From positions 1 to 33,484 of the forward strand of contig CAXQNK010000016.1 of NCBI GenBank assembly GCA_964225175.1: 33,484 nt of DNA, in the 5' to 3' direction. Under the pieces are notes generated by a model. It did not search any database, had not been told where the DNA came from, and worked only from the letters and a program-made list of their open reading frames with translations. The stretch is from WTJD01 sp964225175. GTDB taxonomy: Bacteria > Pseudomonadota > Gammaproteobacteria > Xanthomonadales > SZUA-36. The position numbers and the translations under genes are program-made. Every line of letters begins with the position of its first letter. Position 1 is the first letter of the stretch. Below, in pieces: positions 9,786 to 19,292 of the stretch.

Positions 9786-12287
9786 ATGAAAATATTTCGT
9801 TCCGCTGCTGTAGCGTTAACGTGCTGCATTGCCCTGATTGCGAATGCACAGGAATCCGATATGGTGCTCGAAGAGGTCGTGGTCATGGCGACCAAGAGAG
9901 AGCAGACCCTGCAGGAAGTCTCGGTCGCCGTGTCGGTCGTATCTGCAGACACCATTGAAAAATCACAAATTAATGACATCATCGACCTGCAAACCGCGGT
10001 ACCTTCCCTGCGCGTGACCCAATTACAGAGCAGTGGTCAAACCAACTTCCTGATCCGTGGCTTTGGAAATGGAGCGAACAACCCGGGAATTGAGCCCTCG
10101 GTAGGTGTGTTTATTGATGGCGTGTATCGCTCACGCTCTGCCAGCGCCATTGCTGATTTGCCCAATATCGAACGAATAGAGGTATTGAGGGGTCCGCAAA
10201 GCACGCTCTTCGGCAAAAATGCTTCTGCCGGCGTGATCAATATCGTGACCGCTGCACCCAATATGGACGAATTTGGCGGCAGCGCCAGTGTCACATTCGG
10301 TAACTATAACGAGATCATCGCCAAGGCTGATATCAGCGGGCCTCTTGGAGATCGGGTTGCCTTCAGCCTGTCGGGGAATACCAACAACCGGGACGGTTAT
10401 TTTGAAAATTTACAAACGGGCAACAGCATCAATGAGAGGGATCGATGGGGCGTGCGCGGGCAATTGCTGTTTGATGCAACGGATCGACTCAGTTTCCGCC
10501 TGATTGGTGACTATGATGAAATCGATGAGCTTTGCTGCGGTGTGGCCAATTTGCAGAACGGCCCGGCTGGTGTAGCCATTGCCCTGGTGGGCGGACAGGT
10601 AGTCGCCAACGAGCCCTACGCCTATGAGAATTACCTTGACTTCGATCCCACCAACAAGATTGAGAACAAAGGTATCTCTCTGCAAGCGGATTTCGAGTTT
10701 GACTCGGGCATGGAATTCACATCCATCACCGCTTGGCGAGATCAGTCACGAGTGGATGACGCCGATGTTGACTTTACCGGTGCAAAGCTCGTAGAGAGAA
10801 ATATCGGCTCAACTAACCTGGATACATTTACCCAGGAGTTCAGGCTAAGCCATTCGACGGATTCCGTGGACTGGCTGCTGGGTGCGTATTATTTCGACGA
10901 GGAGGTCAGCTACGACAACGAACTTTATTACGACGTGGCATTCCGACCCTATGCGGACATTTTGTCCGGTGGCTGCACCCAGTTCGGCTGCAACGTGACA
11001 GGACTTGAGTTTTTACTCAAGTCACTCGGTCTCATTCCACCAGAAGTCAGCTTCTTTGGCGCAGGTCAGGGCGGCGCTGAAATGTCCACACAGACTGATG
11101 AAACCATATCGGTGTACGGACAGCTGGACTGGCATATTACTGATCGCCTCACCCTGACGGGAGGTCTGAATTACACGACGGTTGATAAGGATGCCGCGGT
11201 GAGCCAGGTCAATACGGATGTATTTTCCAGCCTGGACTTTGTGCAGATTGGCGGCGGTTTGATTTACTTCCAGTTGCTCCAAGCCGGCTTTCCGCCCCAA
11301 CAGGCGGCAGCGATTGCCGCTTCATTAAGCCAGGGTCCCTGCTCAGCGCAGACAGGTCCACAATGTAATCAGTTGCTCGGCTTCCAGGCACTTCAGTTCC
11401 TGCCGCCATTCTTGAATTACCCCAATTCAGTCGAACCGGGGGTATCGAGTGATGACAAAACCACTTGGACACTGCGTGCGGCTTTTGAATTAACTGACAA
11501 CATCAACGTGTATCTCGGAGCAGCTACAGGCTTCAAGGCAACGTCCTGGAACCTGAGCCGTGATTCCCGGCCGTTCGCCAGCGATCTGGGCGCCATCTAC
11601 GCGGCCGGGTTGGCTGTGCCCAACTTGACGGCTGGAACACGCTACGCGGGCCCGGAAGAAGCTACCGTTTACGAGCTTGGTTTTAAAGGCGGTTGGGACA
11701 GGACGTCTCTGTACCTGACCCTGTTTGAACAGGAAATTGAGGGCTTCCAGTCCAACATCTTCACCGGCACGGGCTTCGTGCTCGCCAATGCCGGTAAGCA
11801 GTCCACCTCAGGCGTGGAGGTCGAAGCCAACTGGTTGGCGACCGACCGCCTGGACCTGTCGTTTGCAGGCACATGGCTCAATCCCAAGTACGATTCCTTC
11901 GTCGGTGGCTCTGGCGTGGGCGGCCCGGAGGATTTGAGCGGGCGACGCCCAGCGGGCATTCCGAGGTTTGCGATGAACGCCTCGGCAACGTTTAACTTCA
12001 ATATGGGCTCCATTGATGCGTTCATTCGCGGCGAATACGTGCACGAGAGTGATGTTCAGGTCGTGGATAATGTCTCAGCTGATCTTGCTTCCCGGGAAGT
12101 CAACATGGTCAATGCCAGCTTTGGGATGGCCTTCAGCAACGGTCTGGAGGCGATGATCTGGGGCCGTAATCTGAGTGATGATAACTACCTGCTGTCCGCG
12201 TTTCCGGCAGTCGCGCAGGCCGGAAGTTACTCCGGATACCCGAGTCAACCGAGAACCTACGGGATTACGCTCACGGCAAGGTTCTGA
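9786..12287 (+). CDS. TonB-dependent outer-membrane receptor
   Basis: 833-residue outer-membrane receptor driven by TonB. A signal peptide (MKIFRSAAVALTCCIALIANAQ) is followed by a TonB-box-like EEVVVMATKREQ. The plug domain runs over roughly residues 40-160, with FLIRGFGNG, GVFIDGVYRSRS and IERIEVLRGPQSTLFGKNA. The rest is the beta-barrel, ending in the typical outer-membrane terminus YGITLTARF. The start at 9786 is chosen for GAGGGG 7 bases upstream; an ATG 15 bases earlier has none. The style (long, GFGNGANNPGIEPSVGVFIDG) matches the large receptor family of marine and sphingomonad-type bacteria that take up many organic compounds, so the ligand is unknown. The next gene starts 8 bases after the stop. 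Confidence 0.95.
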   Translation: MKIFRSAAVALTCCIALIANAQESDMVLEEVVVMATKREQTLQEVSVAVSVVSADTIEKSQINDIIDLQTAVPSLRVTQLQSSGQTNFLIRGFGNGANNPGIEPSVGVFIDGVYRSRSASAIADLPNIERIEVLRGPQSTLFGKNASAGVINIVTAAPNMDEFGGSASVTFGNYNEIIAKADISGPLGDRVAFSLSGNTNNRDGYFENLQTGNSINERDRWGVRGQLLFDATDRLSFRLIGDYDEIDELCCGVANLQNGPAGVAIALVGGQVVANEPYAYENYLDFDPTNKIENKGISLQADFEFDSGMEFTSITAWRDQSRVDDADVDFTGAKLVERNIGSTNLDTFTQEFRLSHSTDSVDWLLGAYYFDEEVSYDNELYYDVAFRPYADILSGGCTQFGCNVTGLEFLLKSLGLIPPEVSFFGAGQGGAEMSTQTDETISVYGQLDWHITDRLTLTGGLNYTTVDKDAAVSQVNTDVFSSLDFVQIGGGLIYFQLLQAGFPPQQAAAIAASLSQGPCSAQTGPQCNQLLGFQALQFLPPFLNYPNSVEPGVSSDDKTTWTLRAAFELTDNINVYLGAATGFKATSWNLSRDSRPFASDLGAIYAAGLAVPNLTAGTRYAGPEEATVYELGFKGGWDRTSLYLTLFEQEIEGFQSNIFTGTGFVLANAGKQSTSGVEVEANWLATDRLDLSFAGTWLNPKYDSFVGGSGVGGPEDLSGRRPAGIPRFAMNASATFNFNMGSIDAFIRGEYVHESDVQVVDNVSADLASREVNMVNASFGMAFSNGLEAMIWGRNLSDDNYLLSAFPAVAQAGSYSGYPSQPRTYGITLTARF

Positions 12288-12295
12288 TCTTTCGG

Positions 12296-13294
12296 GTGCG
12301 GATGACCGCGTTGGTGACCGCCGTGGCGGTCCCCGCGGCGCTGTTCGCGATTAAACCCCCGGCTCTGCAGTATCATCCCGGGTCATCCAGGACCACCGCG
12401 AATTTCGAAGCCGGTTTTTCCGACTTGGAACGGCGTGATGACCGGCTGATGGGTATTATTCCCGGCACGGAGAAACGCATTCGCTGGTACTCGGGGGATG
12501 TCAATTCACGCACGACGTGGTCGGTCGTCTATCTGCACGGGTTTTCCGCCACGCGGCAGGAAATCGCTCCCGTGGGAGAAATGATCGCCGATCAACTGGG
12601 CGCCAACCTGTTTGAAACTCGACTCGCGGGTCATGGGCGGGTGCGCTCCCCATTGGTTGGGGTACGCGCCGAGGATTGGCTTGATGACGGCGTTGAGGCC
12701 TTGACGGTGGGCACCGCGATCGGTCAGCAGATCGTCTTGATCGGCACTTCGACAGGCGCCACTTTGGCATTGGCATTGGCCAAGTTGCCTGGATTCCAGG
12801 AAGTGGCTGACATAATTCTTATTTCCCCCAACTTCGCGCCGAGAGACCCGGCCGCAGAGTTCTTGACCTGGCCGGGCGGCCCCCAACTGGCTTACATGAT
12901 CAAAGGGGATACGCAGAGTTGGACGCCTGCCAATGAATTACAGGGGCGTTTCTGGTCGACCAGCTACCCGATGGCGGCGGTTGTCGAGATGATGCGACTG
13001 GTCAAGTTTGCCCGCGCTGGGCTACCGTTGTTGTTGGATGCCTCGGTGATGGTCATTTATTCGCCCGCCGATACCGTGATTGACGTAGACCAAATCCTGA
13101 GTGCCTTCCCGCTCTTGAGTGCGCCGAGAAAGAGGTTGTTGGCTGTGGAGACTTCTGGAGACCGGAGCAACCACGTGTTGGCCGGAGATATTCTTGCCCC
13201 GGAGAATAATCAGTTGCTGGCCAATGCAATTGTTGAATTTGTTCTCGAGGAGCAGACTGCTCCAAGGCATCCGGACCAGAAAGGCGGGGGTTAG
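12296..13294 (+). CDS. Alpha/beta hydrolase with N-terminal membrane/signal segment
   Basis: 332-residue alpha/beta-hydrolase-fold enzyme, probably an esterase or lipase. Visible elements are an N-terminal hydrophobic segment (ALVTAVAVPAALFAI), the oxyanion strand VVYLHGFSATRQE, the nucleophile elbow GTSTGA with Ser152, Asp259 in YSPADTVID and His293 in SNHVLAGD. That completes the Ser-Asp-His triad. The start is a GTG at 12296 or the ATG at 12302; neither has a strong ribosome-binding site. The gene begins 8 bases after the TonB receptor stop, so translation is probably coupled and the two are co-transcribed. The hydrolase may process what the receptor imports. The substrate is not known. 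Confidence 0.88.
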   Translation: MRMTALVTAVAVPAALFAIKPPALQYHPGSSRTTANFEAGFSDLERRDDRLMGIIPGTEKRIRWYSGDVNSRTTWSVVYLHGFSATRQEIAPVGEMIADQLGANLFETRLAGHGRVRSPLVGVRAEDWLDDGVEALTVGTAIGQQIVLIGTSTGATLALALAKLPGFQEVADIILISPNFAPRDPAAEFLTWPGGPQLAYMIKGDTQSWTPANELQGRFWSTSYPMAAVVEMMRLVKFARAGLPLLLDASVMVIYSPADTVIDVDQILSAFPLLSAPRKRLLAVETSGDRSNHVLAGDILAPENNQLLANAIVEFVLEEQTAPRHPDQKGGG

Positions 13295-13350
13295 TCCGCG
13301 GGCGCCTGGCGCGACAGACTGCGGGCTGTCCGTGGCTTTCTGTGGGCTGT

Positions 13351-14192
13351 TTATCGACCCGTATCAGGCTGCATGGGGAGGAACTTTGCCAGTGTCTCGA
13401 GCAGCTGGTCTTTCGTGATGGGTTTGGTGAGATGGGCATCGCAGCCTGCCTCTAAACTGGCGTCCACGTCTTGCTGATACGCATTCGCGGTCAATGCAAT
13501 GATCGGAATCCTGTCGAGGGCATGCTGCCTCTCATGCTCTCGAATCAGTTTTGTCGCCGACAGCCCGTCGAGATTAGGCATATGAATATCCATCAGCACG
13601 GCTTCGAACCCTCCCTGTTTAATGCGGTCAACTGCCGTTGCGCCATCCTGCACGCAATGCAGTTCTATGCCTGATGATTCGAGGAATCCTGTCATCACCA
13701 ATTGGTTAGCCTCTGAGTCCTCAGCCAGCAACACCCTGGCATTGGAGGCTTCCAATTTGTGGGCTACGGTCAAGATGCCGGGACGATGAGTCAGATAGTC
13801 GCTGGCCGCCGGCGATGTTTCCCTGAGTTTCAGCTGTGGTTTGAATACACTGCCCCGTTCTGAGCTGTCAGTCCGCTTGGTGCGGTGCCAAACCTGGCGC
13901 CGCTCGATCGTTTCAGAAGGAATTCCATCACCGGCAGGGATGCGAGTCCTGGAAGCATGAACACCATCCAGTCGACCCAGCTCGAATGACCCCAGACAAG
14001 AAATGAGACGCTGAGGGCGATTGCTGCAGCACTCAGCGCGGCAGGCAAACATCGCAAAGCGAGTATGACGATCAGCGGGATCATGTGCAGAATCAGGTAC
14101 AACAAGCCCGGGGAGACGGGAGGGCCAGCGGCCAGCAGGGTAGCGCACGCAGTCAGAACAGACCAGACTTTCTTTTCGCACTCAAATTTCAT
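13351..14192 (-). pseudogene. Frameshifted, probably deleted hybrid sensor kinase remnant (membrane part + receiver)
   Basis: Two pieces in different minus-strand frames look like one broken gene. The upstream piece (14192 to 13830, 120 codons) starts MKFECEKKVWSVL and has about three membrane segments (LLYLILHMIPLIVILAL, LSAAAIALSVSFLVW, WMVFMLPGLASLPVMEFLL). The downstream piece (about 13780 to 13351) is a full receiver domain with VLLAEDSEANQ, phospho-acceptor Asp in LMDIHMPNLDG, Thr in ALTAN and Lys in LTKPI. In the receiver frame there is no convincing start codon or ribosome-binding site close by. No histidine-kinase core (H-box, N-, G-boxes) lies between them. Hybrid kinases have exactly this order, so I infer an internal deletion plus frame change near 13830-13910. 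A sequencing error or two independent small genes remain possible. Confidence 0.65.
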
Positions 14193-14376
14193 GCGCGTGC
14201 GAGTCGCTCCGAACTGTTTGGCTGATGTGGCTTCTGATGGTCGGTATCGCAAGTCTACCAGACCAGTTACCTGGGGCTCGGGAATTGAAAAACTCCGGCC
14301 ATGTGCTCTTGATTTTGCTTCCCCTGGGGCCGCGGGCAGAGATATGCTGATCATTCTTCGCCGGGAACAGGAATTA

Positions 14377-15171
14377 ATGCCCCGACCACCGCTCATCGAA
14401 ATTGACAACGCGACCGTGTGGCGAGGTGGAACCCGCGTATTTCACCGACTGTCACTTTCCATCGGTCAGGGGGAAAACGTTGCCATACTAGGCCCGAACG
14501 GGTCTGGAAAAACCACGCTGCTCAAATTGATTAACCGTGAACTCTACCCGGTGGTGCAGGAGAATTCGGTGGTCAGGGTCATGGGGCGCAGACAATGGAA
14601 TGTCTGGGATTTGCGGGGGCAAATTGGCTGGGTGTCGTCGGACCTCCAGGCTGATTTTCTGTCGGGAGTGACCGTTCAGGAAGCCATTGCGTCAGGCTAT
14701 TTTCAAAGCATGGGTGTGGACTCCAGGCGGCTGGCCAGCCTGTCGGAGGATCAGAAATTTCGCGTGTCCGAACTTGCGAAAGCTCTTGATCTCGAAGGGC
14801 TTGCAATGCGGAACTACGGGACACTGTCCACGGGCCAGCAGCGCCGGGCGCTGTTGGCGAGGGCTCTCATTCATGAACCGGGAACGCTGATTCTTGATGA
14901 ACCTACAGTCGGGCTGGATATGGCGGCCAGTTTCAATTTCCTAAGTCGACTGCAACGGCTGGCGAGCCAGGGCTGCAGCATCGTGATGGTCACCCATCAT
15001 CTCAACGAGATACCCCCGGAGATCGAGCGGGTGATCATTTTAAAACATGGTCGGGTGGCCCTAGACGGCGAGAAGAGCAAAGTGCTGACCGGCGAAATCC
15101 TCAGTGAAATTTACGAAATGTCCATCGATGTCGTAGAAGTGAAAGGAAAGTTCCTTGCGCATCAACCCTAG
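14377..15171 (+). CDS. ABC transporter ATP-binding protein (orphan)
   Basis: 264-residue ABC-type ATPase. Walker A is GPNGSGKTT (residues 39-47), the signature is LSTGQQRR, Walker B is LILDEPTVGLD, and the switch His is in MVTHHLNEIP. The HHLNEI segment and overall length resemble the YlmA/ModF-like group of stand-alone ATPases. No permease or binding-protein gene is adjacent, so the partner must be encoded elsewhere or the protein does not serve transport. The start at 14377 is supported by AGGA 4-5 bases upstream and gives the family length; the frame is open much further upstream. It is divergent from the broken sensor gene, and ilvD follows after 133 bases. Confidence 0.9.
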   Translation: MPRPPLIEIDNATVWRGGTRVFHRLSLSIGQGENVAILGPNGSGKTTLLKLINRELYPVVQENSVVRVMGRRQWNVWDLRGQIGWVSSDLQADFLSGVTVQEAIASGYFQSMGVDSRRLASLSEDQKFRVSELAKALDLEGLAMRNYGTLSTGQQRRALLARALIHEPGTLILDEPTVGLDMAASFNFLSRLQRLASQGCSIVMVTHHLNEIPPEIERVIILKHGRVALDGEKSKVLTGEILSEIYEMSIDVVEVKGKFLAHQP

Positions 15172-15304
15172 TTCGATTATGAAATGCCCCGAAGCACCGT
15201 GACGGCTGCGTTCATTTGCTATCATCGGCGCGGCACCATCGGTTGTAGAGGCGCTGAAAACTGCTGGATGCCTGTGCCATTCGGCAAAGATTGTGGAGAG
15301 AATC

Positions 15305-16984
15305 GTGGACAAAGACATTAACAAGATCAGTGCTCGCATTACCCAGCCGCGGAGTCAGGGGGCTTCCCAGGCCATGCTCTATGGAACGGGTATGACTCGC
15401 GAGGACATGAACAAGGCGCAGGTAGGTATTGCCTCGATCTGGTGGGAGGGTAATACCTGCAATATGCATCTGAATGATATTGCTTCCAGGGTCAAGCAGG
15501 GGGTTGCCGCTGCAGATCTCATTGGCTTGCGATTCAATGCGGTCGGTGTCAGCGACGGCATCTCGATGGGCACCGAGGGGATGAGTTATTCACTGCAATC
15601 CAGGGACCTGATTGCTGACAGCGTTGAAACGGTTGTTGCCGCGCAATGGTATGACGGATTGATCACCGTTGCAGGCTGCGACAAGAATATGCCCGGTTGT
15701 GTGATCGGAATGGCGCGGCTCAATCGTCCTTCGCTCATGATTTATGGGGGCACCATCAGGGGCGGCAGATCACAGGGACAGGTCGTGGATATTATTTCGG
15801 CCTTCCAGAGTTACGGAGAGTACATCGCAGGCACGATTGACGATGAAACCCGGCTCGATATCGTTCAGCATGCCTGCCCCGGGGCTGGCGCTTGTGGCGG
15901 CATGTACACGGCCAACACCATGGCCAGCGCCATCGAGGCGATGGGAATGTCCCTGCCTTACAGTGCGTCCACGCCGGCAACCGATCCCGGGAAACTAGAG
16001 GAATGCCAGCGCGCGGGGCCAGCCATCCGGCGATTGCTTGAGGAAGACATCCGCCCAAGCGACATCATGACCCGTGCCGCATTCGAGAACGCCATGGTCA
16101 TGGTTTCCGCGCTCGGCGGCTCGACCAATGCGGTTTTGCATCTGATCGCGATGGCAAGAGCCATCGACGTCGATCTGGGTATCGATGATTTTCAGTCGGT
16201 CAGTGATCGAATCCCATTCCTTGCAGACATGAAGCCGAGCGGAAAGTACGTGATGGAAGATCTTCACCGGGTGGGCGGTGTTCCGGCAGTCATGAAATTT
16301 CTACTGCAGGCCGGTTTGCTGGACGGCGATGTGATGACGGTGACGGGTCACACGATCGCTGAAAATCTTGCTCAAGTGGCGCCGGTGGGTCCCGAGCAGG
16401 ATGTGATCTCGCCACTGGATCAGCCCATCAAGGCAACCGGTCATATTCGAATACTGAAGGGCTCACTCGCGCCCGGCGGCTCCGTAGCGAAAATTACCGG
16501 TAAGGAAGGTGTTCGCTTCCGTGGTCCGGCGCGGGTGTTCGATTCGGAAGAAGACATGCTGAGCGCACTGGAAGAAAAGAAGATTCAAAAGGGCGATGTC
16601 ATCGTGATTCGTTTTGAAGGACCAAAGGGTGGGCCCGGAATGCCGGAAATGCTCACGCCCACATCCGCCGTGATGGGGGCGGGCCTGGGCTCAGACGTGG
16701 CCATGATCACGGACGGGCGATTTTCAGGAGGCTCACACGGCTTCATTATCGGCCATGTGGTTCCGGAAGCTCAGGAGGGTGGCCCCATTGCCCTGGTTGA
16801 GGACGGAGACGTCATCTCGATTGACGCGGAGACCAACACTCTGGACCTGGAGGTGGATGCAGAAGTCCTGAAAAGTCGCAGGGCCGAATGGAGCATGCCG
16901 CCATACAAGGCGCGAAGGGGTACGTTGTTTAAATATATCAAGGTGGTAAGTGACGCCAGCCGGGGCTGTGTAACCGACGAGTAG
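15305..16984 (+). CDS. ilvD: Dihydroxy-acid dehydratase
   Basis: 559-residue IlvD, converting 2,3-dihydroxyisovalerate and 2,3-dihydroxy-3-methylvalerate to the 2-oxo acids in valine and isoleucine synthesis. It is cytoplasmic and has an Fe-S cluster. Cluster cysteines are visible as Cys52 (GNTCNMHLND), Cys125 (GCDKNMPGC) and Cys197 (ACPGAGACGGMYTANTM). The short length (~560, against ~615 for the E. coli type) fits the class often carrying a [2Fe-2S] cluster. The start is taken as GTG 15305, which has GGAGAG 5 bases upstream; another GTG 12 bases earlier is less well placed. No other ilv gene is nearby. It ends 8 bases from a convergent gene. Confidence 0.96.
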   Translation: MDKDINKISARITQPRSQGASQAMLYGTGMTREDMNKAQVGIASIWWEGNTCNMHLNDIASRVKQGVAAADLIGLRFNAVGVSDGISMGTEGMSYSLQSRDLIADSVETVVAAQWYDGLITVAGCDKNMPGCVIGMARLNRPSLMIYGGTIRGGRSQGQVVDIISAFQSYGEYIAGTIDDETRLDIVQHACPGAGACGGMYTANTMASAIEAMGMSLPYSASTPATDPGKLEECQRAGPAIRRLLEEDIRPSDIMTRAAFENAMVMVSALGGSTNAVLHLIAMARAIDVDLGIDDFQSVSDRIPFLADMKPSGKYVMEDLHRVGGVPAVMKFLLQAGLLDGDVMTVTGHTIAENLAQVAPVGPEQDVISPLDQPIKATGHIRILKGSLAPGGSVAKITGKEGVRFRGPARVFDSEEDMLSALEEKKIQKGDVIVIRFEGPKGGPGMPEMLTPTSAVMGAGLGSDVAMITDGRFSGGSHGFIIGHVVPEAQEGGPIALVEDGDVISIDAETNTLDLEVDAEVLKSRRAEWSMPPYKARRGTLFKYIKVVSDASRGCVTDE

Positions 16985-16992
16985 CTCTCTCC

Positions 16993-17355
16993 TCAGTCCT
17001 CGATCATGTCGTATGCGCGCTGCAGACGATTGGTCAACACGGTCATGACATGCAGCGAAAATTCCGGAACGTGCTTTAGGAGTGACGAAAAGCTCTTCTG
17101 ATCGATTTTAACCAGTTTGCAATCGGTCAGTGTGGAAATGGATGCGCTCCGTTTATCAGAATTGATCAGTGCCATTTCACCGATGATCTGTCCCGGGCCG
17201 GCGCGATCAAGCTCTTTATCATTCAGGGAGATCAAAAGCTCACCCTCGAGGACCACGTACATGCAGTCGCCCGCCTGTCCCTCAGAGAGAATAACCTCCC
17301 CCGCGGGAACGTTTTGGACATCATCTGCATCAGAAAAGATATCCAGTAAGTCCAT
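16993..17355 (-). CDS. Single-domain cyclic-nucleotide-binding protein
   Basis: 120-residue protein consisting only of a CRP/PKA-type cyclic-nucleotide-binding beta-roll. The N-terminal helix and roll (VPAGEVILSEGQAGDCMYVV) lead to the phosphate-binding cassette GQIIGEMALINSDKRSAS (residues 55-72), then a C-terminal helix. No helix-turn-helix follows, so it is not a transcription factor by itself; it may be a small sensor or a regulatory subunit for an unknown partner. The cassette keeps G-E-x-A-L and R-S-A, compatible with cAMP binding. GGGAGGAG lies 6 bases before the ATG, a strong ribosome-binding site. It runs convergent to ilvD with only 8 bases between stops. Confidence 0.9.
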   Translation of the reverse strand: MDLLDIFSDADDVQNVPAGEVILSEGQAGDCMYVVLEGELLISLNDKELDRAGPGQIIGEMALINSDKRSASISTLTDCKLVKIDQKSFSSLLKHVPEFSLHVMTVLTNRLQRAYDMIED

Positions 17356-17743
17356 ATTCTGCTCCTCCCATTACCAAGAAAGAACTGGGTGTCACAATTT
17401 CAGACCAATTATCGCGCGTCTGCCAACCCGGTTTCCCCGTTGTATGCTGAAGAGTAAACGCCCTTCAGACGCGATGCTTTGTCGATGGGTACAGGCTGTG
17501 AAACCATGAGCCCATTGTACGCTACTCGTCTCGTTGTTTGCGCAATGATCATAATGAAGTCCCCGTGACCAATGATTCCCGGGCTGTTAGCTTCAACTTG
17601 TGATCAATTATCGGTATCCTGACACGCTGAGACGCCACCCATTTCAAACCAGTTGCGGCAAGGAGATCGAAACGGCTCGAATTGGCAGGATCAGTTACGA
17701 GAATCAGCCGCCCAACCGTCCAGTAGTCAAGCGGAGAATGCAG
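17356..17743. other. Intergenic region upstream of pntA
   Basis: 388 bases between two divergent genes. It must hold promoters for both, but I see no hexamer pair good enough to name. The pntA frame is open upstream to 17600; that stretch reads as low-confidence sequence without homology to the transhydrogenase N-terminus. Confidence 0.5.
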
Positions 17744-19282
17744 ATGCGGATCGGAGTACCGAGGGAGATATATGCAGGGGAGAAGCGCGTAGCGACGACC
17801 CCCGAGGTCGCCACCCAGTTGATGAAATTGGGCTATGACGTTGTTGTAGAGGCTGGTGCCGGAGAGGCAGCAGACTATCCTGACGCACTGTACTCAGAGG
17901 CGGGTTGCGAGGTGGTTGCTACTGCTGATGAAATCTGGAGAACCAGTGATATCGTACTCAAGGTTCGGGGTCCGGAATCACTGGAGACGGAATGTTTGAG
18001 GCAGGACCAGGTGCTGATTAGTTTCCTGTGGCCTGCCCAGCAGCCCGAGTTGCTGGCGGACTTGACAGCGCGTGGTGTCACCGCCCTTGCCATGGACAGT
18101 GTTCCGCGGATTTCCAGGGCGCAGAAACTCGATGCCCTGAGTTCGATGGCCAATATTGCCGGATACCGCGCCGTGGTCGAGGCGGCTCAGCATTTTGGTC
18201 GTTTCTTTACCGGGCAAATTACTGCAGCCGGTAAGGTTCCTCCTGCCAAGGTACTTGTCATCGGTGCGGGTGTTGCGGGCTTGGCGGCAATTGGCGCTGC
18301 CAGCGGTATGGGCGCCATCGTCCGCTCTTTCGACACCCGGCCTGAGGTCAAGGAGCAAGTTGAAAGCATGGGTGCCGAATTCCTGATGATGGATTTCGAA
18401 GATGAGGACGGCTCGGGCGAGGGCGGTTACGCCAAGGTGATGAGTGATGAGTTCATTGCTGCCGAAATGGCACTGTTTGCCGAACAAGCCAGGGAAGTCG
18501 ACATCATTATCACCACGGCTCTGATACCAGGAAAACCTGCCCCGAAATTGATCACCGAGGAGATGGTCGCTGCCATGAGAGAAGGCAGCGTCATAGTCGA
18601 CCTCGCGGCAGAGCAGGGTGGCAACTGCGAGTTGACTGTGCCCGGCGAGGTCGCCGTGAAACATGGGGTCACCCTGATTGGCTATATGGATTTACCCAGC
18701 CGGCTTGCGGCGCAGTCCAGCCAGCTTTATGCCACCAACTTGAGGCATCTTCTGACGGACATGACCCCTGAAAAGGACGGGCAAATCGCTGTGGATATGG
18801 AGGACGAGGTCATCCGTGGCGCGACCGTATGCATCGCGGGCGAGACGACCTGGCCCCCGCCGGCACCTAAATTGTCAGCGGCACCCCCCAAGAAGGAACC
18901 GCCCGCCGAGGTGGTTATTCCAGATGCTGCGAGTAAGCCGTCCATGTTTGGGCCAATCGTGGCCATGATTCTGGGCGGCCTGGCGTTGCTGGGTCTCGGG
19001 GCGGTTGCGCCGGAATCGTTCATGCAGCACTTCACCGTGTTCGTGCTGGCGTGTTTTGTCGGCTACATGGTGATCTGGAACGTGACACCAGCGCTGCATA
19101 CGCCCCTGATGAGCGTGACCAATGCGATTTCGAGCATCATCGTGATCGGGGCGCTGTTGCAAATCAGCTCTGAGGTTGAGTTGATCAAGTGGGTCGCCGC
19201 TGGCACCGTGCTGATCACGGCGGTCAATATAGTCGGTGGCTTCGCTGTTACCCGCCGCATGCTTGAAATGTTCCGGAAGTAG
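17744..19282 (+). CDS. pntA: NAD(P) transhydrogenase subunit alpha
   Basis: 512-residue alpha subunit of the inner-membrane proton-translocating transhydrogenase, which uses the proton gradient to reduce NADP+ with NADH. The N-terminus MRIGVPREIYAGEKRVATTP is the family hallmark. The NAD-binding Rossmann motif VLVIGAGVAGLAAIGAA and RSFDTRPEVKEQ follow in the dI domain. After a Pro/Lys-rich linker (APPKKEPPAEV), four hydrophobic helices form the membrane part. The start is 17744, with GGAGA at 17733-17737 and E. coli-like length (510). The ATG at 17738 is too close to that site. It is single-polypeptide PntA, as in enterics, not the split PntAA/PntAB form. pntB begins 10 bases after its stop. 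Confidence 0.96.
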   Translation: MRIGVPREIYAGEKRVATTPEVATQLMKLGYDVVVEAGAGEAADYPDALYSEAGCEVVATADEIWRTSDIVLKVRGPESLETECLRQDQVLISFLWPAQQPELLADLTARGVTALAMDSVPRISRAQKLDALSSMANIAGYRAVVEAAQHFGRFFTGQITAAGKVPPAKVLVIGAGVAGLAAIGAASGMGAIVRSFDTRPEVKEQVESMGAEFLMMDFEDEDGSGEGGYAKVMSDEFIAAEMALFAEQAREVDIIITTALIPGKPAPKLITEEMVAAMREGSVIVDLAAEQGGNCELTVPGEVAVKHGVTLIGYMDLPSRLAAQSSQLYATNLRHLLTDMTPEKDGQIAVDMEDEVIRGATVCIAGETTWPPPAPKLSAAPPKKEPPAEVVIPDAASKPSMFGPIVAMILGGLALLGLGAVAPESFMQHFTVFVLACFVGYMVIWNVTPALHTPLMSVTNAISSIIVIGALLQISSEVELIKWVAAGTVLITAVNIVGGFAVTRRMLEMFRK

Positions 19283-19292
19283 GGAGATGGAG

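Noticed and set aside
17978..18664. 228-codon frame antisense to pntA
   Set aside because: It is a shadow of the strongly supported pntA coding sequence; no start signal or family features.
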